Shown: positions 16,687 through 25,339, counted from the stretch's first letter. The stretch: 64,000 bases of DNA from Thermanaerothrix daxensis (GCF_001306145.1 NZ_LGKO01000002.1:310001-374000); one strand, 5' to 3'. The notes: generated by a model not told the origin, from the letters alone. Made by a program: numbers and translations.

Positions 16687-17468
16687 GGTGCGTTTTCGCT
16701 TTGGCCAATAGGTTCATTACGCAAGAAGCACACAATGCCGTCGGCCACCCCTTGTGCGACGCGATCCGGTTCTTCGGTGAGAATACGGCGGTCTAAGTTT
16801 AGAAAGCCGGTTTCAATGATGGCAGCTGTGGTTTCACTATTGATCTCGCTAAATGTGTGGTATTCGGTCATGTCGCGGGTAATGGTGTTGGGGTGATAGC
16901 GCAGTCCGGTGGCTTTCGCATAACGATCTACCAGGCAGGCGGTAAGACGTTCGGCTTTTTCGGGGAAGCGGCTGGAGGAGGCGGCGGCGACTTTGAAGCC
17001 AGTAGCCTCGTCGTTGATAAAATTGCACGAGTCATTATGAATGGAAACCAGGACCTGTGCCTGATAACCCGCCAAACGTTCATCAAATTCGTTCAGTAAA
17101 TCCACCTGGTAGCCCAGCGCAAGCAGGCGCTGTTGCACTCGCAGGGCAATTTCCAGGTTGACCTGGGCTTCGGTGAGGCCGTCCGGGCAAACCGCCCCCG
17201 AGTCGTTACCGGCATGCCCTGCGACAATGCCCACCCGTGGCATGGGACGGGGCGTGGGAGTTGGGTAAGTGAGTGCCGGATTGGACTGAAGCGCTCGAAA
17301 CATGGCTTCTAGTGAGCGATTGGAAAACAGACTGGTAGGTGTGAACAGCGTCAGCAGGGTGGCCATGATCAGGCCCACGCTGATCACGGTCCAGATCATT
17401 GAAAGCGGAGCGGGCAACGGGGAAGGCGTAGAGGTTTCGGGGGTCTCGTCAAATGCGTTCTCATCCAT
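16683..17468 (-). CDS. N-acetylmuramoyl-L-alanine amidase (Amidase_3)
   Basis: This 261-residue type II membrane protein has one hydrophobic segment (IWTVISVGLIMATLLTLF, residues 25-42) and a Pro-rich linker, then an Amidase_3 domain. Zinc ligands and catalytic glutamates are visible: VAGHAGND (His), LTEAQVNLEI (Glu), SIHNDS (His) and IIETGFL (Glu). It cleaves the bond between muramic acid and the stem peptide. It is the first gene of a three-gene wall-remodelling unit with two L,D-transpeptidases, the first joined by an ATGA overlap. Confidence 0.9.
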   Translation of the reverse strand: MDENAFDETPETSTPSPLPAPLSMIWTVISVGLIMATLLTLFTPTSLFSNRSLEAMFRALQSNPALTYPTPTPRPMPRVGIVAGHAGNDSGAVCPDGLTEAQVNLEIALRVQQRLLALGYQVDLLNEFDERLAGYQAQVLVSIHNDSCNFINDEATGFKVAAASSSRFPEKAERLTACLVDRYAKATGLRYHPNTITRDMTEYHTFSEINSETTAAIIETGFLNLDRRILTEEPDRVAQGVADGIVCFLRNEPIGQSENAP

Positions 17469-17591
17469 AGAGAGCCAAGTGCCTTATCCAGAGTTAAAAA
17501 GATTATATCCGTAAAAGGGGCATTTTATCTCCTGATTGGAGAAGGAAGTTCATTCCCAGCGATTGTAGAATGCCTCAAACCGAAATCCATC

Positions 17592-17620
17592 TTGACGTCG
17601 TTTCCGCAAACAGGTATAAC
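17592..17620 (+). promoter_or_regulatory. Promoter of the flavin reductase/AMMECR1 operon
   Basis: TTGACG (17592-17597), a 17-base spacer and TATAAC (17615-17620) match sigma-70 consensus closely. The predicted start near 17627 rules out translation from the open frame's first codon at 17592. Confidence 0.75.
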
Positions 17621-17678
17621 CGGGGCTGCCAACATGGGTTGGCCTATTTTACGGGTTGGTGCGGAGGTTGCAACAAAG

Positions 17679-18164
17679 ATGCCAGTCTCAGCCGAAATGC
17701 TTCGTCAGGCCATGCGCAATTGGACCACGGGTGTGAGTGTAGTAACTAGTTGTGCTAATGGCGTGTGCCATGGGATGACGGTGAATTCCTTTACTTCAGT
17801 TTCGCTGGATCCCCCGCTGGTCACTGTGACGTTAAATCGGAATACACGCACCCAGGCGCTGGTCGCCCAATCTGGGGTGTTTGGTGTTACAATATTACGA
17901 GAAGGGCAGGAAGCCATCTCCAAGCGATTTGCCGGCCACTCTACCGAGGCGGTGGATCGGTTGGCAGGGTTGGAGACTTTTCATCTGGTAACCGGGGTGC
18001 CATTGCTTAAAGATGGGTTGGTGGCGCTGGATTGCCGGGTGGTTTATGAGTATCCTCTGCCGAATTCAGTGCTGTATATCGCCGAAGTGCTGGCCATTCA
18101 ATCGGGGGAACCAGGGCAGCCCCTGGTGTATCATAATCGGACGTATCATAAATTGGTGCGATGA
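17679..18164 (+). CDS. Flavin reductase family protein (FMN-binding split barrel)
   Basis: This 161-residue protein matches NAD(P)H:flavin oxidoreductase-like proteins such as HpaC. It has MRNWTTGVSVVTS at residues 11-23, GMTVNSFTSVSLDPPLVTVTLNRNT, FGVTILREGQEAISKRFAG and a C-terminal PLVYHNRTYHKL. It would supply reduced FMN or FAD to a partner oxygenase, none of which is adjacent. The ATG at 17679 has GGAGG eleven bases upstream and lies downstream of the predicted transcript start. Its stop overlaps the AMMECR1 start by 4 bases. Confidence 0.88.
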   Translation: MPVSAEMLRQAMRNWTTGVSVVTSCANGVCHGMTVNSFTSVSLDPPLVTVTLNRNTRTQALVAQSGVFGVTILREGQEAISKRFAGHSTEAVDRLAGLETFHLVTGVPLLKDGLVALDCRVVYEYPLPNSVLYIAEVLAIQSGEPGQPLVYHNRTYHKLVR

Positions 18165-18733
18165 CCGACGAGAGATTGAGTGAGGAAGAGAAGCGCATTC
18201 TACTGCGCCTGGCACGTGAAGCCATTGAGGCGGCAGTGAATCGCCGTCCGTTGCCTCCTCTGAATTGGGAAGCATTGCCACCGCGTTTGCGGGAGCCGGG
18301 AGCCACATTTGTCACGTTGACGCGACGGGGACAGTTGCGTGGTTGCATTGGTGCGCTGGAGGCCTATCAACCCTTAGCGGAGGATGTGCGCGAACATGCT
18401 GTGGCCGCTGCCCTAGAAGATTATCGCTTCCCACCTGTGCGCCCCGAAGAACTACCTGAATTGAAGATTGAAATCTCTTACCTGACCCCTTTGCAACCAC
18501 TGGAGTATGAAACCCCGGAGGACCTTCTGCGTAAGTTGCGCCCGGGCGTGGATGGAGTGGTCATCCGAGATGGATTCCGGCGGGCCACTTTTTTGCCCCA
18601 GGTGTGGGAGAAACTCCCCGATCCGGCGCGTTTCCTGGACAATTTGTGCATGAAGATGGGTGCGCCGCGCAATTTGTGGCGCACCAAGCCCCTGGGTGTC
18701 TTTACCTACCAAGTGGAAGAGTTTCACGAATAA
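18161..18733 (+). CDS. AMMECR1 family protein (AmmeMemoRadiSam protein A)
   Basis: This 190-residue protein is an AMMECR1 domain. The signature LRGCIGALEAYQPL lies near residues 59-72, followed by DYRFPPVRPEELPELKIEISYLTPLQPL and the end pattern FLDNLCMKMGAP. In many prokaryotes it is part of the AmmeMemoRadiSam set with a MEMO-like dioxygenase and a radical SAM protein, whose chemistry is not settled. Neither partner is next to it. It is translationally coupled (ATGA) to a flavin reductase, suggesting a redox-related role. Confidence 0.9.
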   Translation: MTDERLSEEEKRILLRLAREAIEAAVNRRPLPPLNWEALPPRLREPGATFVTLTRRGQLRGCIGALEAYQPLAEDVREHAVAAALEDYRFPPVRPEELPELKIEISYLTPLQPLEYETPEDLLRKLRPGVDGVVIRDGFRRATFLPQVWEKLPDPARFLDNLCMKMGAPRNLWRTKPLGVFTYQVEEFHE

Positions 18734-18800
18734 GGGTTATGTCCCATTGGGGGAGAACTTGAAGAAAATCCCGTAGGCGGGTAAAAAACGCTTCGGGGTG

Positions 18801-18829
18801 TTGTAATTCGCTTGTTATGTTGTTATAAT
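18801..18829 (+). promoter_or_regulatory. Promoter and possible operator of the GntR-led sugar operon
   Basis: TTGTAA (18801-18806), a 17-base spacer and perfect TATAAT (18824-18829). A direct repeat TTGTTAT occurs at 18812-18818 and 18820-18826, overlapping the -10, and could be the regulator's own site. Confidence 0.72.
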
Positions 18830-18860
18830 GATTGCAAGACTTCTTATATCGAGGGCGACG

Positions 18861-19598
18861 ATGGTCATTCCGCATCCTCAACCTTTTACTCCCCTTTATT
18901 ACCAGATCGAGCAACAAATTCTTGAGGAAATTCATCAGGGGCGGCTGAAACCGGGTGACCGTTTGCCATCGGAGCCCGAGTTATCACGTCGTTTTGGGGT
19001 GAGTCGTATCACGATTCGGCGTGCGCTCAAAGATTTAAGCCAGCAAGGGATCATTTACTCGCGCCAGGGCAAGGGTACCTTTGTGGCACAAGCCCGCATC
19101 CGTGAAATTTCGGGATTTCGCTCGTTCAGCGATGATATTCGCGCGCGCGGCCTGACCCCGAGTTCCAAGGTGGTGGAGTTCACCCGGCTGTCGGCAGATG
19201 AGGTAGTAGCGCAGCGCCTGAATGTGGAGGTGGGTGAACCGGTGTACTGTCTTCAGCGGGTGCGTCTGGCGAACGACCAGCCTGTGGCCTTTGAAATTGC
19301 CTACCTGCCGGTGCGGTTGTGCCCCGATTTGGAGCGTTTTGATTTCAACACCACCTCGCTGTATGCGGTGTTGCGCGAGCACTATCGTGTTTTCCCCACC
19401 TGGGCTGAGGCAGAGATTGAAGCCAGCGCGGCTTCACCAGAAGTTGCCCACCATTTGGGAATGAAGATTGGTGAGCCAGTGCTGACGGCTTACCGTCAGA
19501 CCTATACCGAGCGTTTCGAGGTCATTGAATTCGTAAAATCCATTTATTGCGGGAAGCGCTTCACTTTCTATGTGGGTCGCCAGTACATTGGCAATTGA
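18861..19598 (+). CDS. GntR family regulator, HutC/UTRA subfamily
   Basis: This 245-residue regulator has an N-terminal GntR winged helix (QPFTPLYYQIEQQILEEIHQG; GDRLPSEPELSRRFGVSRITIRRALKDLSQQGIIYSRQGKGTFV). A UTRA effector domain follows (FRSFSDDIRARGLTPSSKVVEF to the C-terminus). Relatives such as NagR/YvoA sense amino-sugar phosphates. It heads a run of sugar-transport and sugar-phosphate genes on the same strand, so local control of that operon is the natural inference. The ATG at 18861 follows GAGGG and sits about 25 bases after the predicted transcript start. Confidence 0.9.
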   Translation: MVIPHPQPFTPLYYQIEQQILEEIHQGRLKPGDRLPSEPELSRRFGVSRITIRRALKDLSQQGIIYSRQGKGTFVAQARIREISGFRSFSDDIRARGLTPSSKVVEFTRLSADEVVAQRLNVEVGEPVYCLQRVRLANDQPVAFEIAYLPVRLCPDLERFDFNTTSLYAVLREHYRVFPTWAEAEIEASAASPEVAHHLGMKIGEPVLTAYRQTYTERFEVIEFVKSIYCGKRFTFYVGRQYIGN

Positions 19599-19648
19599 TC
19601 TTGTGTCTCATCAACCCTATCCCAAATTTCAGTTCCTGGAGGTGTTGT

Positions 19649-20947
19649 ATGCGTGGCTTGAGTCGTCTTCTCGTATTTGTGGTGTTGGTAGCACTGCTGC
19701 TAGCGGGCTGTGGGGGGCAGGCTGCGGCGGGTCCTAAGGTAGTCAAGGTACTGGCGATGCAGCAGGCTGGCCCGACCCCCGAAGAAATGAACGCCATTGT
19801 GGCCGAATTCAACGAAAAGAATCCAAACGTCAAAGTAGAAATTGAATACGTTTCCTATGATGCGTTGCACGATAAGATCGTTACCGCCATGGCCACGACC
19901 CCGCCTTCATACGACGTGATCCTGGTGGATGACATCTGGTACGCCGAGTTTGCTAAGGCGGGTTATCTGTGGGATGTCACGGATCGGGTGGATGCCCAGA
20001 CCAAGGAGAAGGTCTTTGCAGCAGCCTGGGATATCACCACGGTCAACGGACGCATCTACGGCATGCCATGGTTGCTAGATGCCAAGTACTTCTACTATAA
20101 CGAGAAGATCCTCAAAGAGGCCGGTTTTGATCACCCGCCTGCTACCTGGGAGGAACTGGTGGAACAGGCACGTGTGATCAAGGAAAAGGGGCTGGTTGAA
20201 TACCCGATTGCCTGGTCGTGGGCACAAGCCGAAGCCGCCATCTGCGATTTCGTGGCCCTGCTGTATGGCAACGGTGGTCGCTTTGTGGATGATCAAGGCA
20301 AGCCAGCGTTCAATGACGAGAAAGGCGTCCAGGTGTTGGAGTGGATGGTCAAAACCATTGATGAGGGGATCTCCAACCCGGCTTCGGTCTCCTACGTTGA
20401 AGAGGATGTGCGGAATGTCTTCTCCCAGGGGAAGGCGGCTTTTGCACTCAACTGGCTCTACATGTATGACCTGGCCGCGCTCGATGAGAAAGAATCTCAG
20501 GTTGTGGGGCAGGTCAAGATGAGCCTGGTGCCGGTTTTCGAAGCCATGGCCAAGCAAGGGCTCAAGAGTGCGACCATCAATGGTTCGATGGGCTTCTCGG
20601 TGGTGGACAAATCACCCAATCGCGAAGCCGCCTGGGAGTACGTCAAATACCTGACGAGCGAGGACGTACAGAAACGCTATGCGGCCCACCTGTTGCCGAT
20701 CTGGAGCGCCAATTACGAGGGAGAGGCGCTGGAAGCCCTAAAGGCGCTCAACCCGGCCACGCCGGTCACGGTGCCGATGTTCAAAGAGCAGTTCCCCTAT
20801 GCGCATGTACGTCCTAAGGTGCCGTACTACCTGGAAGGCTCTAAGGCGCTTCAATTGGCTCTTCAGGAAGCCCTGACCAAGCAGAAAACGCCGGCGCAGG
20901 CTCTTAATGATGCCGCGGCCAAGTGGGTGGAACTACAGTCCAAGTGA
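19649..20947 (+). CDS. Sugar ABC transporter substrate-binding lipoprotein (family 1)
   Basis: This 432-residue exported protein has lipobox LLLAGC and a periplasmic-binding fold of the MalE/UgpB type. Markers are AIVAEFNEKNPNVKVEIEYVSYDALHDKIVTAMA, DVILVDDIWYAEFAKAGYLWD, GMPWLLDAKYFYYNEKIL and QGKAAFALNWLYM. The ATG at 19649 has TGGAGG upstream; the open frame's earlier codons lack a signal peptide. It lies 50 bases after the GntR gene and is followed by a 12-bp hairpin before the permeases. The regulator, ROK kinase and SIS isomerase around it suggest an amino-sugar or oligosaccharide. Confidence 0.92.
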   Translation: MRGLSRLLVFVVLVALLLAGCGGQAAAGPKVVKVLAMQQAGPTPEEMNAIVAEFNEKNPNVKVEIEYVSYDALHDKIVTAMATTPPSYDVILVDDIWYAEFAKAGYLWDVTDRVDAQTKEKVFAAAWDITTVNGRIYGMPWLLDAKYFYYNEKILKEAGFDHPPATWEELVEQARVIKEKGLVEYPIAWSWAQAEAAICDFVALLYGNGGRFVDDQGKPAFNDEKGVQVLEWMVKTIDEGISNPASVSYVEEDVRNVFSQGKAAFALNWLYMYDLAALDEKESQVVGQVKMSLVPVFEAMAKQGLKSATINGSMGFSVVDKSPNREAAWEYVKYLTSEDVQKRYAAHLLPIWSANYEGEALEALKALNPATPVTVPMFKEQFPYAHVRPKVPYYLEGSKALQLALQEALTKQKTPAQALNDAAAKWVELQSK

Positions 20948-20967
20948 TGGGTTTATGCTCATTTTAG

Positions 20968-20995
20968 CCTGGCAGGGGGGTCTCCCCCTGCCAGG
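20968..20995 (+). terminator. Intercistronic hairpin between binding protein and permease genes
   Basis: A perfect 12-bp stem CCTGGCAGGGGG/CCCCCTGCCAGG with a 4-base loop. No U-run follows, so it probably acts as a partial terminator or 3' stabilizer that keeps binding-protein mRNA in excess over permease mRNA, as known for malE-malF type operons. Confidence 0.7.
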
Positions 20996-21009
20996 GTTTA
21001 TAAGGTTGT

Positions 21010-21939
21010 GTGATTGCCATAACTCAAGCGACTATGCGCTCGCCCAAAACGATTTCGCTTTTACAGCATGAGATTCGCGAGGGGGTGCTATTTCTGCTAC
21101 CGGCAATGGTGCTCATCTTCGGGATCACGCTATTCCCGATCTTATTCACGTTCGTGCTCAGTTTTACCGATACGCCGCTTTCAAATCCTTCGCCACAGAA
21201 TTTTGTGGGGTTGAGCAATTATCTGAGTTTTCTGCGTAGCACGCAGTTCTGGCAAGCCATTTGGCGTACGCTTTATTTCACAGTAGTTTCGGTGGGGGTA
21301 GAACTGTTATTGGGGCTTGGAATTGCCCTGCTTATTCACGCTCGTCCGCCAGGTTGGGCTTTTTTGCGTACCAGTCTGATCATTCCCTGGGCCGTTCCGA
21401 CCATTGTCAACGGCGCGCTGTGGCGCTGGATTTATAACGCCGATTACGGGGCTTTGAATGGCTTGTTGTATAGCCTGGGGATAATAGATAAGTATCGCCC
21501 CTGGCTCACTGAACCCATGCGAGCGCTCAATTTAGTCATCGTCGCGGATATCTGGCACAGCGTTCCCTTTATTGCTTTGATTCTGCAGGCAGCTCTGGCC
21601 ACTCTACCGCTGGAACTGGATGAGGCCGCTGCGGTGGACGGGGCGAATGCCTGGCAACGCTTCTGGCTCATCCGGTTGCCATTGCTCCGTCCGGCAATCC
21701 TGGTGGCACTGGTCATCCGCACGGTGGAGGCGTTCCGCGTGTTCGATATTATCTACGTGATTACCCAGGGGGGACCGGCGTTTGGTACTGTCACCATTTC
21801 TTATCTTACCTACCTAGAGTCGTTTTCATATGGGCATCTGGGCAGCGGTGCAGCGCTTTCGTTCTTGATCACCCTCTTCACACTGGCGATGGCGCTGATT
21901 TATGTACGTTTACTTTATCGGCCGGAGGTGCAAGGATGA
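21010..21939 (+). CDS. Sugar ABC transporter permease (MalF/UgpA-like)
   Basis: This 309-residue membrane protein has about six helices and the EAA loop DEAAAVDGANAWQRFWLIRLPLLRPAI. The N-terminal GVLFLLPAMVLIFGITLFPILFTFVLSFTD is typical of the first permease of family 1 sugar importers. The start is taken as the GTG at 21010 with AAGG upstream; an ATG at 21034 is the alternative. It overlaps the next permease gene by 4 bases. Confidence 0.9.
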   Translation: MIAITQATMRSPKTISLLQHEIREGVLFLLPAMVLIFGITLFPILFTFVLSFTDTPLSNPSPQNFVGLSNYLSFLRSTQFWQAIWRTLYFTVVSVGVELLLGLGIALLIHARPPGWAFLRTSLIIPWAVPTIVNGALWRWIYNADYGALNGLLYSLGIIDKYRPWLTEPMRALNLVIVADIWHSVPFIALILQAALATLPLELDEAAAVDGANAWQRFWLIRLPLLRPAILVALVIRTVEAFRVFDIIYVITQGGPAFGTVTISYLTYLESFSYGHLGSGAALSFLITLFTLAMALIYVRLLYRPEVQG

Positions 21940-22796
21940 AGCACTGGCGGCGTCGTTTGTCCACCCTGCTGATGATGGGGTTAATGGGATTGGTGTTGCT
22001 CTTTATCTATGCACCAATTGTCTGGCTGGTCCTTTCCTCGATCTCCACGCGGGCCGAGTTGCTGGCGGTGCCTCCTCACTGGATTCCTCAGCATCCCACC
22101 TTGAAAAACTATCGCGATATCCTGGTCCCGGGTACCGCGGTTTCGGAAGTGGCGCGCACCTTCAAGGTGACCTTGCGCAACTCTTTCATCGTGGCTGCCT
22201 CGACAACACTGATTTGCCTGGTGGCCGGATCGCTGGCGGGGTATGCGCTGGCGCGCTTGCGATTACCGTTTCGCAATGCTCTCTTCATGAGCATTCTGGG
22301 GGTACGTATGGTGCCCGAGATCTCGTTGGTGGTGCCTCTGTATATCCTAGCGGCGCGACTGGCACTGCTCAACAAACCCATTGTTCTGATCATCACTTAT
22401 CTGTCTTTTGCGCTTCCCTTTGCCATCTGGATGTTAAGCACCTTCTTTGAAAGTGTGCCACGCGAATTAGAGGACGCAGCGCTGATTGATGGTAGTTCGC
22501 GCCTGGGGACGTTGTTCCGGGTGGTGCTTCCAGTAGCCGCACCGGGGATTGTATCAACGGCCCTGTTTACCTTCTTGCTGGCCTGGGACGAATTTTTCTT
22601 TGCTCTGATTTTTACCAGCACCATTGCGGCCAAGACGGTGCCGGTGGCTATTGCCGAGTTCACCGGACGTTACGCGGTGGACATTACGGCAATGATGACC
22701 GGCGGTGTGCTGGCGGCCCTGCCGCCCGTTCTTTTGGCTCTGGTGTTCCAGCGCTATATTGTCAGTGGGTTGTCAGCGGGAGCAATCAAAGGATGA
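21936..22796 (+). CDS. Sugar ABC transporter permease (MalG/UgpE-like)
   Basis: This 286-residue partner permease has helices at both ends, the motif LRNSFIVAASTTLICLVAGSLAGYALARLR and the EAA loop ELEDAALIDGSSRLGTLFRVVLPVAAPGI. It starts inside the stop of the preceding permease (ATGA) and its own stop overlaps the ROK gene start in the same way, so the three are translationally coupled. No ATPase gene follows, so energy must come from an ATPase encoded elsewhere. Confidence 0.91.
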   Translation: MKHWRRRLSTLLMMGLMGLVLLFIYAPIVWLVLSSISTRAELLAVPPHWIPQHPTLKNYRDILVPGTAVSEVARTFKVTLRNSFIVAASTTLICLVAGSLAGYALARLRLPFRNALFMSILGVRMVPEISLVVPLYILAARLALLNKPIVLIITYLSFALPFAIWMLSTFFESVPRELEDAALIDGSSRLGTLFRVVLPVAAPGIVSTALFTFLLAWDEFFFALIFTSTIAAKTVPVAIAEFTGRYAVDITAMMTGGVLAALPPVLLALVFQRYIVSGLSAGAIKG

Positions 22797-23758
22797 GCGC
22801 GAGTGTGCTGGTTGGCATTGATCTGGGGGGAACCAATGTGCGCGTAGGGGCGGTTGATTGCCAGGGGCAAGTGCTGGCCTGGGCAGAGGCCCCCATTGAA
22901 GCCTCGCGCGGTCCGCAGGCCGGATTGGAGCGTATCGTCGGGTTGATTGAGCAGGTGCTGGCAAAGACGGAGGGAAAGCCCCTCAAGGCAATTGGGATGG
23001 GAGCGACCGGACCCGTTGATCGTCAGCGGGGGAGCATTCAAAACCCCTATACCCTGCCAACTTGGGAGGATGTTCCCATTGTCCAACCTTTGCGTGAGCG
23101 GTTTGGTGTGCCAGTTGCTCTTGAAAACGATGCCGACGCGGCGGCCCTGGGAGAAGCCTGGGTGGGAGCCGGATGTGGACGTGAGCGTGTGCTCATGGTG
23201 ACGGTAGGCACGGGGATCGGGAGTGCTTTTATCTACCGGGGCGAGGTGTATCGCGGAATCGGCGGTGCGCACCCTGAGGCAGGACACCTGGTCCTCGATG
23301 TGAACGGTCCCCCATGCTACTGTGGCGCACGGGGCTGTTGGGAAAGCCTGGCAGCAGGTCCTGCGATTGCTCGGCGCGCCCAAGCCCTGGCCCAGGGAGC
23401 GCATACCCGGATGCTGGATCTGGCCCAGGGTGATTTGAGGGCCATTGACGCGCGGATCGTCGTAGCCGCTGCCCAGGCCGGTGATGCGCTAGCCCAGCAC
23501 GTGGTTGAGGAGACGGCTACTTACCTGGCTTTGGGGCTGGTGAACCTGCTCATCGCCTTTCTCCCCGATGTGGTGATCCTGGGGGGAGGAGTGATGCGAG
23601 CCTATCCGGTTTTTGCTCCTTACCTCCACGCTTTCATCCAGCAGCACAGTGTGGTGGCTCCCCTTGGCGCAGTGCCCCTGGAAGTGGCTCGTCTAGGCAC
23701 TCAAGCGGGTGTGGTGGGCGCGGCTTATGCGGCCTTAAAACTTATTGAGGGAGGATGA
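22793..23758 (+). CDS. ROK family sugar kinase
   Basis: This 321-residue protein has the N-terminal phosphate motif GIDLGGTNVRVG (residues 8-19), the ATP-site sequence VTVGTGIGSAF, and the ROK zinc motif GHLVLD..GPPCYCGARGCWESLAAGPAIARRA. There is no N-terminal DNA-binding domain, so it is a kinase (glucokinase, N-acetylglucosamine or mannosamine kinase type), not a ROK repressor. It lies between the permeases and a SIS-domain isomerase, so it should phosphorylate the imported sugar. The exact sugar cannot be read from the sequence. Confidence 0.92.
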   Translation: MSASVLVGIDLGGTNVRVGAVDCQGQVLAWAEAPIEASRGPQAGLERIVGLIEQVLAKTEGKPLKAIGMGATGPVDRQRGSIQNPYTLPTWEDVPIVQPLRERFGVPVALENDADAAALGEAWVGAGCGRERVLMVTVGTGIGSAFIYRGEVYRGIGGAHPEAGHLVLDVNGPPCYCGARGCWESLAAGPAIARRAQALAQGAHTRMLDLAQGDLRAIDARIVVAAAQAGDALAQHVVEETATYLALGLVNLLIAFLPDVVILGGGVMRAYPVFAPYLHAFIQQHSVVAPLGAVPLEVARLGTQAGVVGAAYAALKLIEGG

Positions 23759-23765
23759 TTCTCAA

Positions 23766-24803
23766 ATGCCGGTGCCATATATTGACGACATTCTTTCTCA
23801 AGCCGAGGGCCTTAAGGAGGCTCTGGAGGAATTTGATCCCCAGCCTCTGGAAACAGTTTGTCGCTTCATCGAGATGGGAAAGTATGACCGGGTGATTCTA
23901 ACTGGCATGGGAGCGTCCTTTTACGGTGCCTACCCTGCCTGGTTGAAGTTGTGCGGGCTCGGCCTGCCGGTCATTTTGTGGGATACAGCAGAACTACTTC
24001 ATTATGCCCTGCCCCAAGTCGGTTCTCGCACCTTACTCTGGGTGATCTCCCAGTCGGGAGAAAGTGCCGAAATTCACCGCCTCCTGGAACGATTAACGGC
24101 GCCCCGTCCGGGGTTGTTGCTCGGCGTTACCAACAATCCCACCAGCACCCTGGCACGCGCCGCGGAGGTCGTTTTGCCCCTCCATGCCGGAAATGAGCAC
24201 ATGGTCTCAACGCGCACTTACATCAACACGATTGCGGTGACACTGCTGGCAGCAGCAGCACTATCGGGGGAGTCCGTCTCGGCCTGGAAGGAAATCCTCT
24301 GGCAGGGTCAGGCGGGGATGGAAGCCTACCTGAACGCCTGGCCGCAGCATTTGGCGGCGTTGCGTGAACAGGCTGGAAAATTGAACCGCCTCTTTCTTCT
24401 AGGGCGCGGACCTTCCCTTGCCAGTGCGCAGGAAGGGGCGCTCGTGCTTAAGGAAGCCGCCAAGTTCCCCGCAGAGGGGATGGGGGCGGCACAGTTCCGG
24501 CATGGCCCGTTGGAGATTGTTGAACCGGGTATTGCGGTGTGGCTTTTCGGCGGCGCCCAGGCTACCTACGAGTTGAACCGTGGGCTTGGCCTGGAGATTC
24601 AGGGCTATGGTGGGCAGGTCACCTGGCTCAGCCCCACCTCTGTGGAAGGGTTGCCCTGGTTGTCGTTGCCAGCAGTACCTGAAGCCGCTCTGCCGTTAGT
24701 AGAGATTCTGCCGGTTCAAGCCCTTTCGGTTGCACTGGCGGAAGCAAGTGCGCGTGAACCGGGTCAGTTTCGGTATATAGGCAAGATCACCGACCAAGAG
24801 TGA
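23766..24803 (+). CDS. SIS domain protein (GlmS-C/FrlB-like sugar isomerase or deglycase)
   Basis: This 345-residue protein has two SIS domains as in the isomerase half of glucosamine-6-phosphate synthase: VILTGMGASFYGAYPAWLKL, LLWVISQSGESAEIHRLLERL, and later LFLLGRGPSLASAQEGALVLKEAAKFPAEGMGAAQFRHGPLEIV. The glutaminase half is absent, so it should act as an amino-sugar isomerase/deaminase or fructosamine deglycase. The ATG at 23766 has GGAGG eleven bases before it; the TTG at 23745 overlapping the ROK gene is rejected. It is the last gene of the operon. Confidence 0.88.
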   Translation: MPVPYIDDILSQAEGLKEALEEFDPQPLETVCRFIEMGKYDRVILTGMGASFYGAYPAWLKLCGLGLPVILWDTAELLHYALPQVGSRTLLWVISQSGESAEIHRLLERLTAPRPGLLLGVTNNPTSTLARAAEVVLPLHAGNEHMVSTRTYINTIAVTLLAAAALSGESVSAWKEILWQGQAGMEAYLNAWPQHLAALREQAGKLNRLFLLGRGPSLASAQEGALVLKEAAKFPAEGMGAAQFRHGPLEIVEPGIAVWLFGGAQATYELNRGLGLEIQGYGGQVTWLSPTSVEGLPWLSLPAVPEAALPLVEILPVQALSVALAEASAREPGQFRYIGKITDQE

Positions 24804-24814
24804 GAGGTAAGCGG

Positions 24815-25243
24815 TCAGAGCGTGTAGCGGTACAGGTTGGTCTCGCGGCGCACAAAGCCAATTTTCTGGTAAAGGCGGTTTGCGGCTTCACGCGAAGGGC
24901 GTGAAGTCAGATCTACTGTCTTGACGCCCAACCGGGCAGCATGGTCGAGGGCGGCGCGCGTCAGGGCTTCGCCGATGCCGCGCCCGCGTGCGGCTTCATC
25001 CACTACCACATCCTCGATCCACGCGCGGAGACCTGTGGGAATGCGAAAGACCACCAGAGTCAGAGTACCCACGATTTGTCCATCATCATCTCGCGCCAGA
25101 AAGAGAATGCTGGCATCGGAATTGACCATCTCTTGCAGTTCTTCGTGTGTGGGGGGCAGGCTGGAATTGGAAAGCTGGGGAATAAGGCGGGCAAAGGCTT
25201 CCACTATTTCCTTAGTGACAGTCCGAGCAATTTCAATCTGCAT
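24815..25243 (-). CDS. GNAT family N-acetyltransferase
   Basis: This 142-residue single GNAT domain has acetyl-CoA-binding motif A at VVVDEAARGRGIGEALTRAALDHAARLG (residues 75-102) and the C-terminal motif NRLYQKIGFVRRETNLYRYTL. The pattern resembles small amine or amino-acid acetyltransferases, but the substrate cannot be assigned. It converges on the SIS gene with 11 bases between and diverges from the his leader region. Confidence 0.9.
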   Translation of the reverse strand: MQIEIARTVTKEIVEAFARLIPQLSNSSLPPTHEELQEMVNSDASILFLARDDDGQIVGTLTLVVFRIPTGLRAWIEDVVVDEAARGRGIGEALTRAALDHAARLGVKTVDLTSRPSREAANRLYQKIGFVRRETNLYRYTL

Positions 25244-25304
25244 ATTTCTCTCCCAAGATCAGAGTGTGACTCTGCTTGAATTTTACCTCAGAGCCGTCAA
25301 AAAC

Positions 25305-25333
25305 TTGACGTTCGGAATTTGCCGTGCTAGACT
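25305..25333 (+). promoter_or_regulatory. Promoter of the hisD attenuator region
   Basis: TTGACG (25305-25310), a 17-base spacer and TAGACT (25328-25333). The predicted start falls at about 25340, on the A of the leader peptide ATG, implying a leaderless leader mRNA. The -35 lies in the inverted repeat GTCAA-AAAC-TTGAC (25296-25309). Confidence 0.65.
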
Positions 25334-25339
25334 TGGGCC

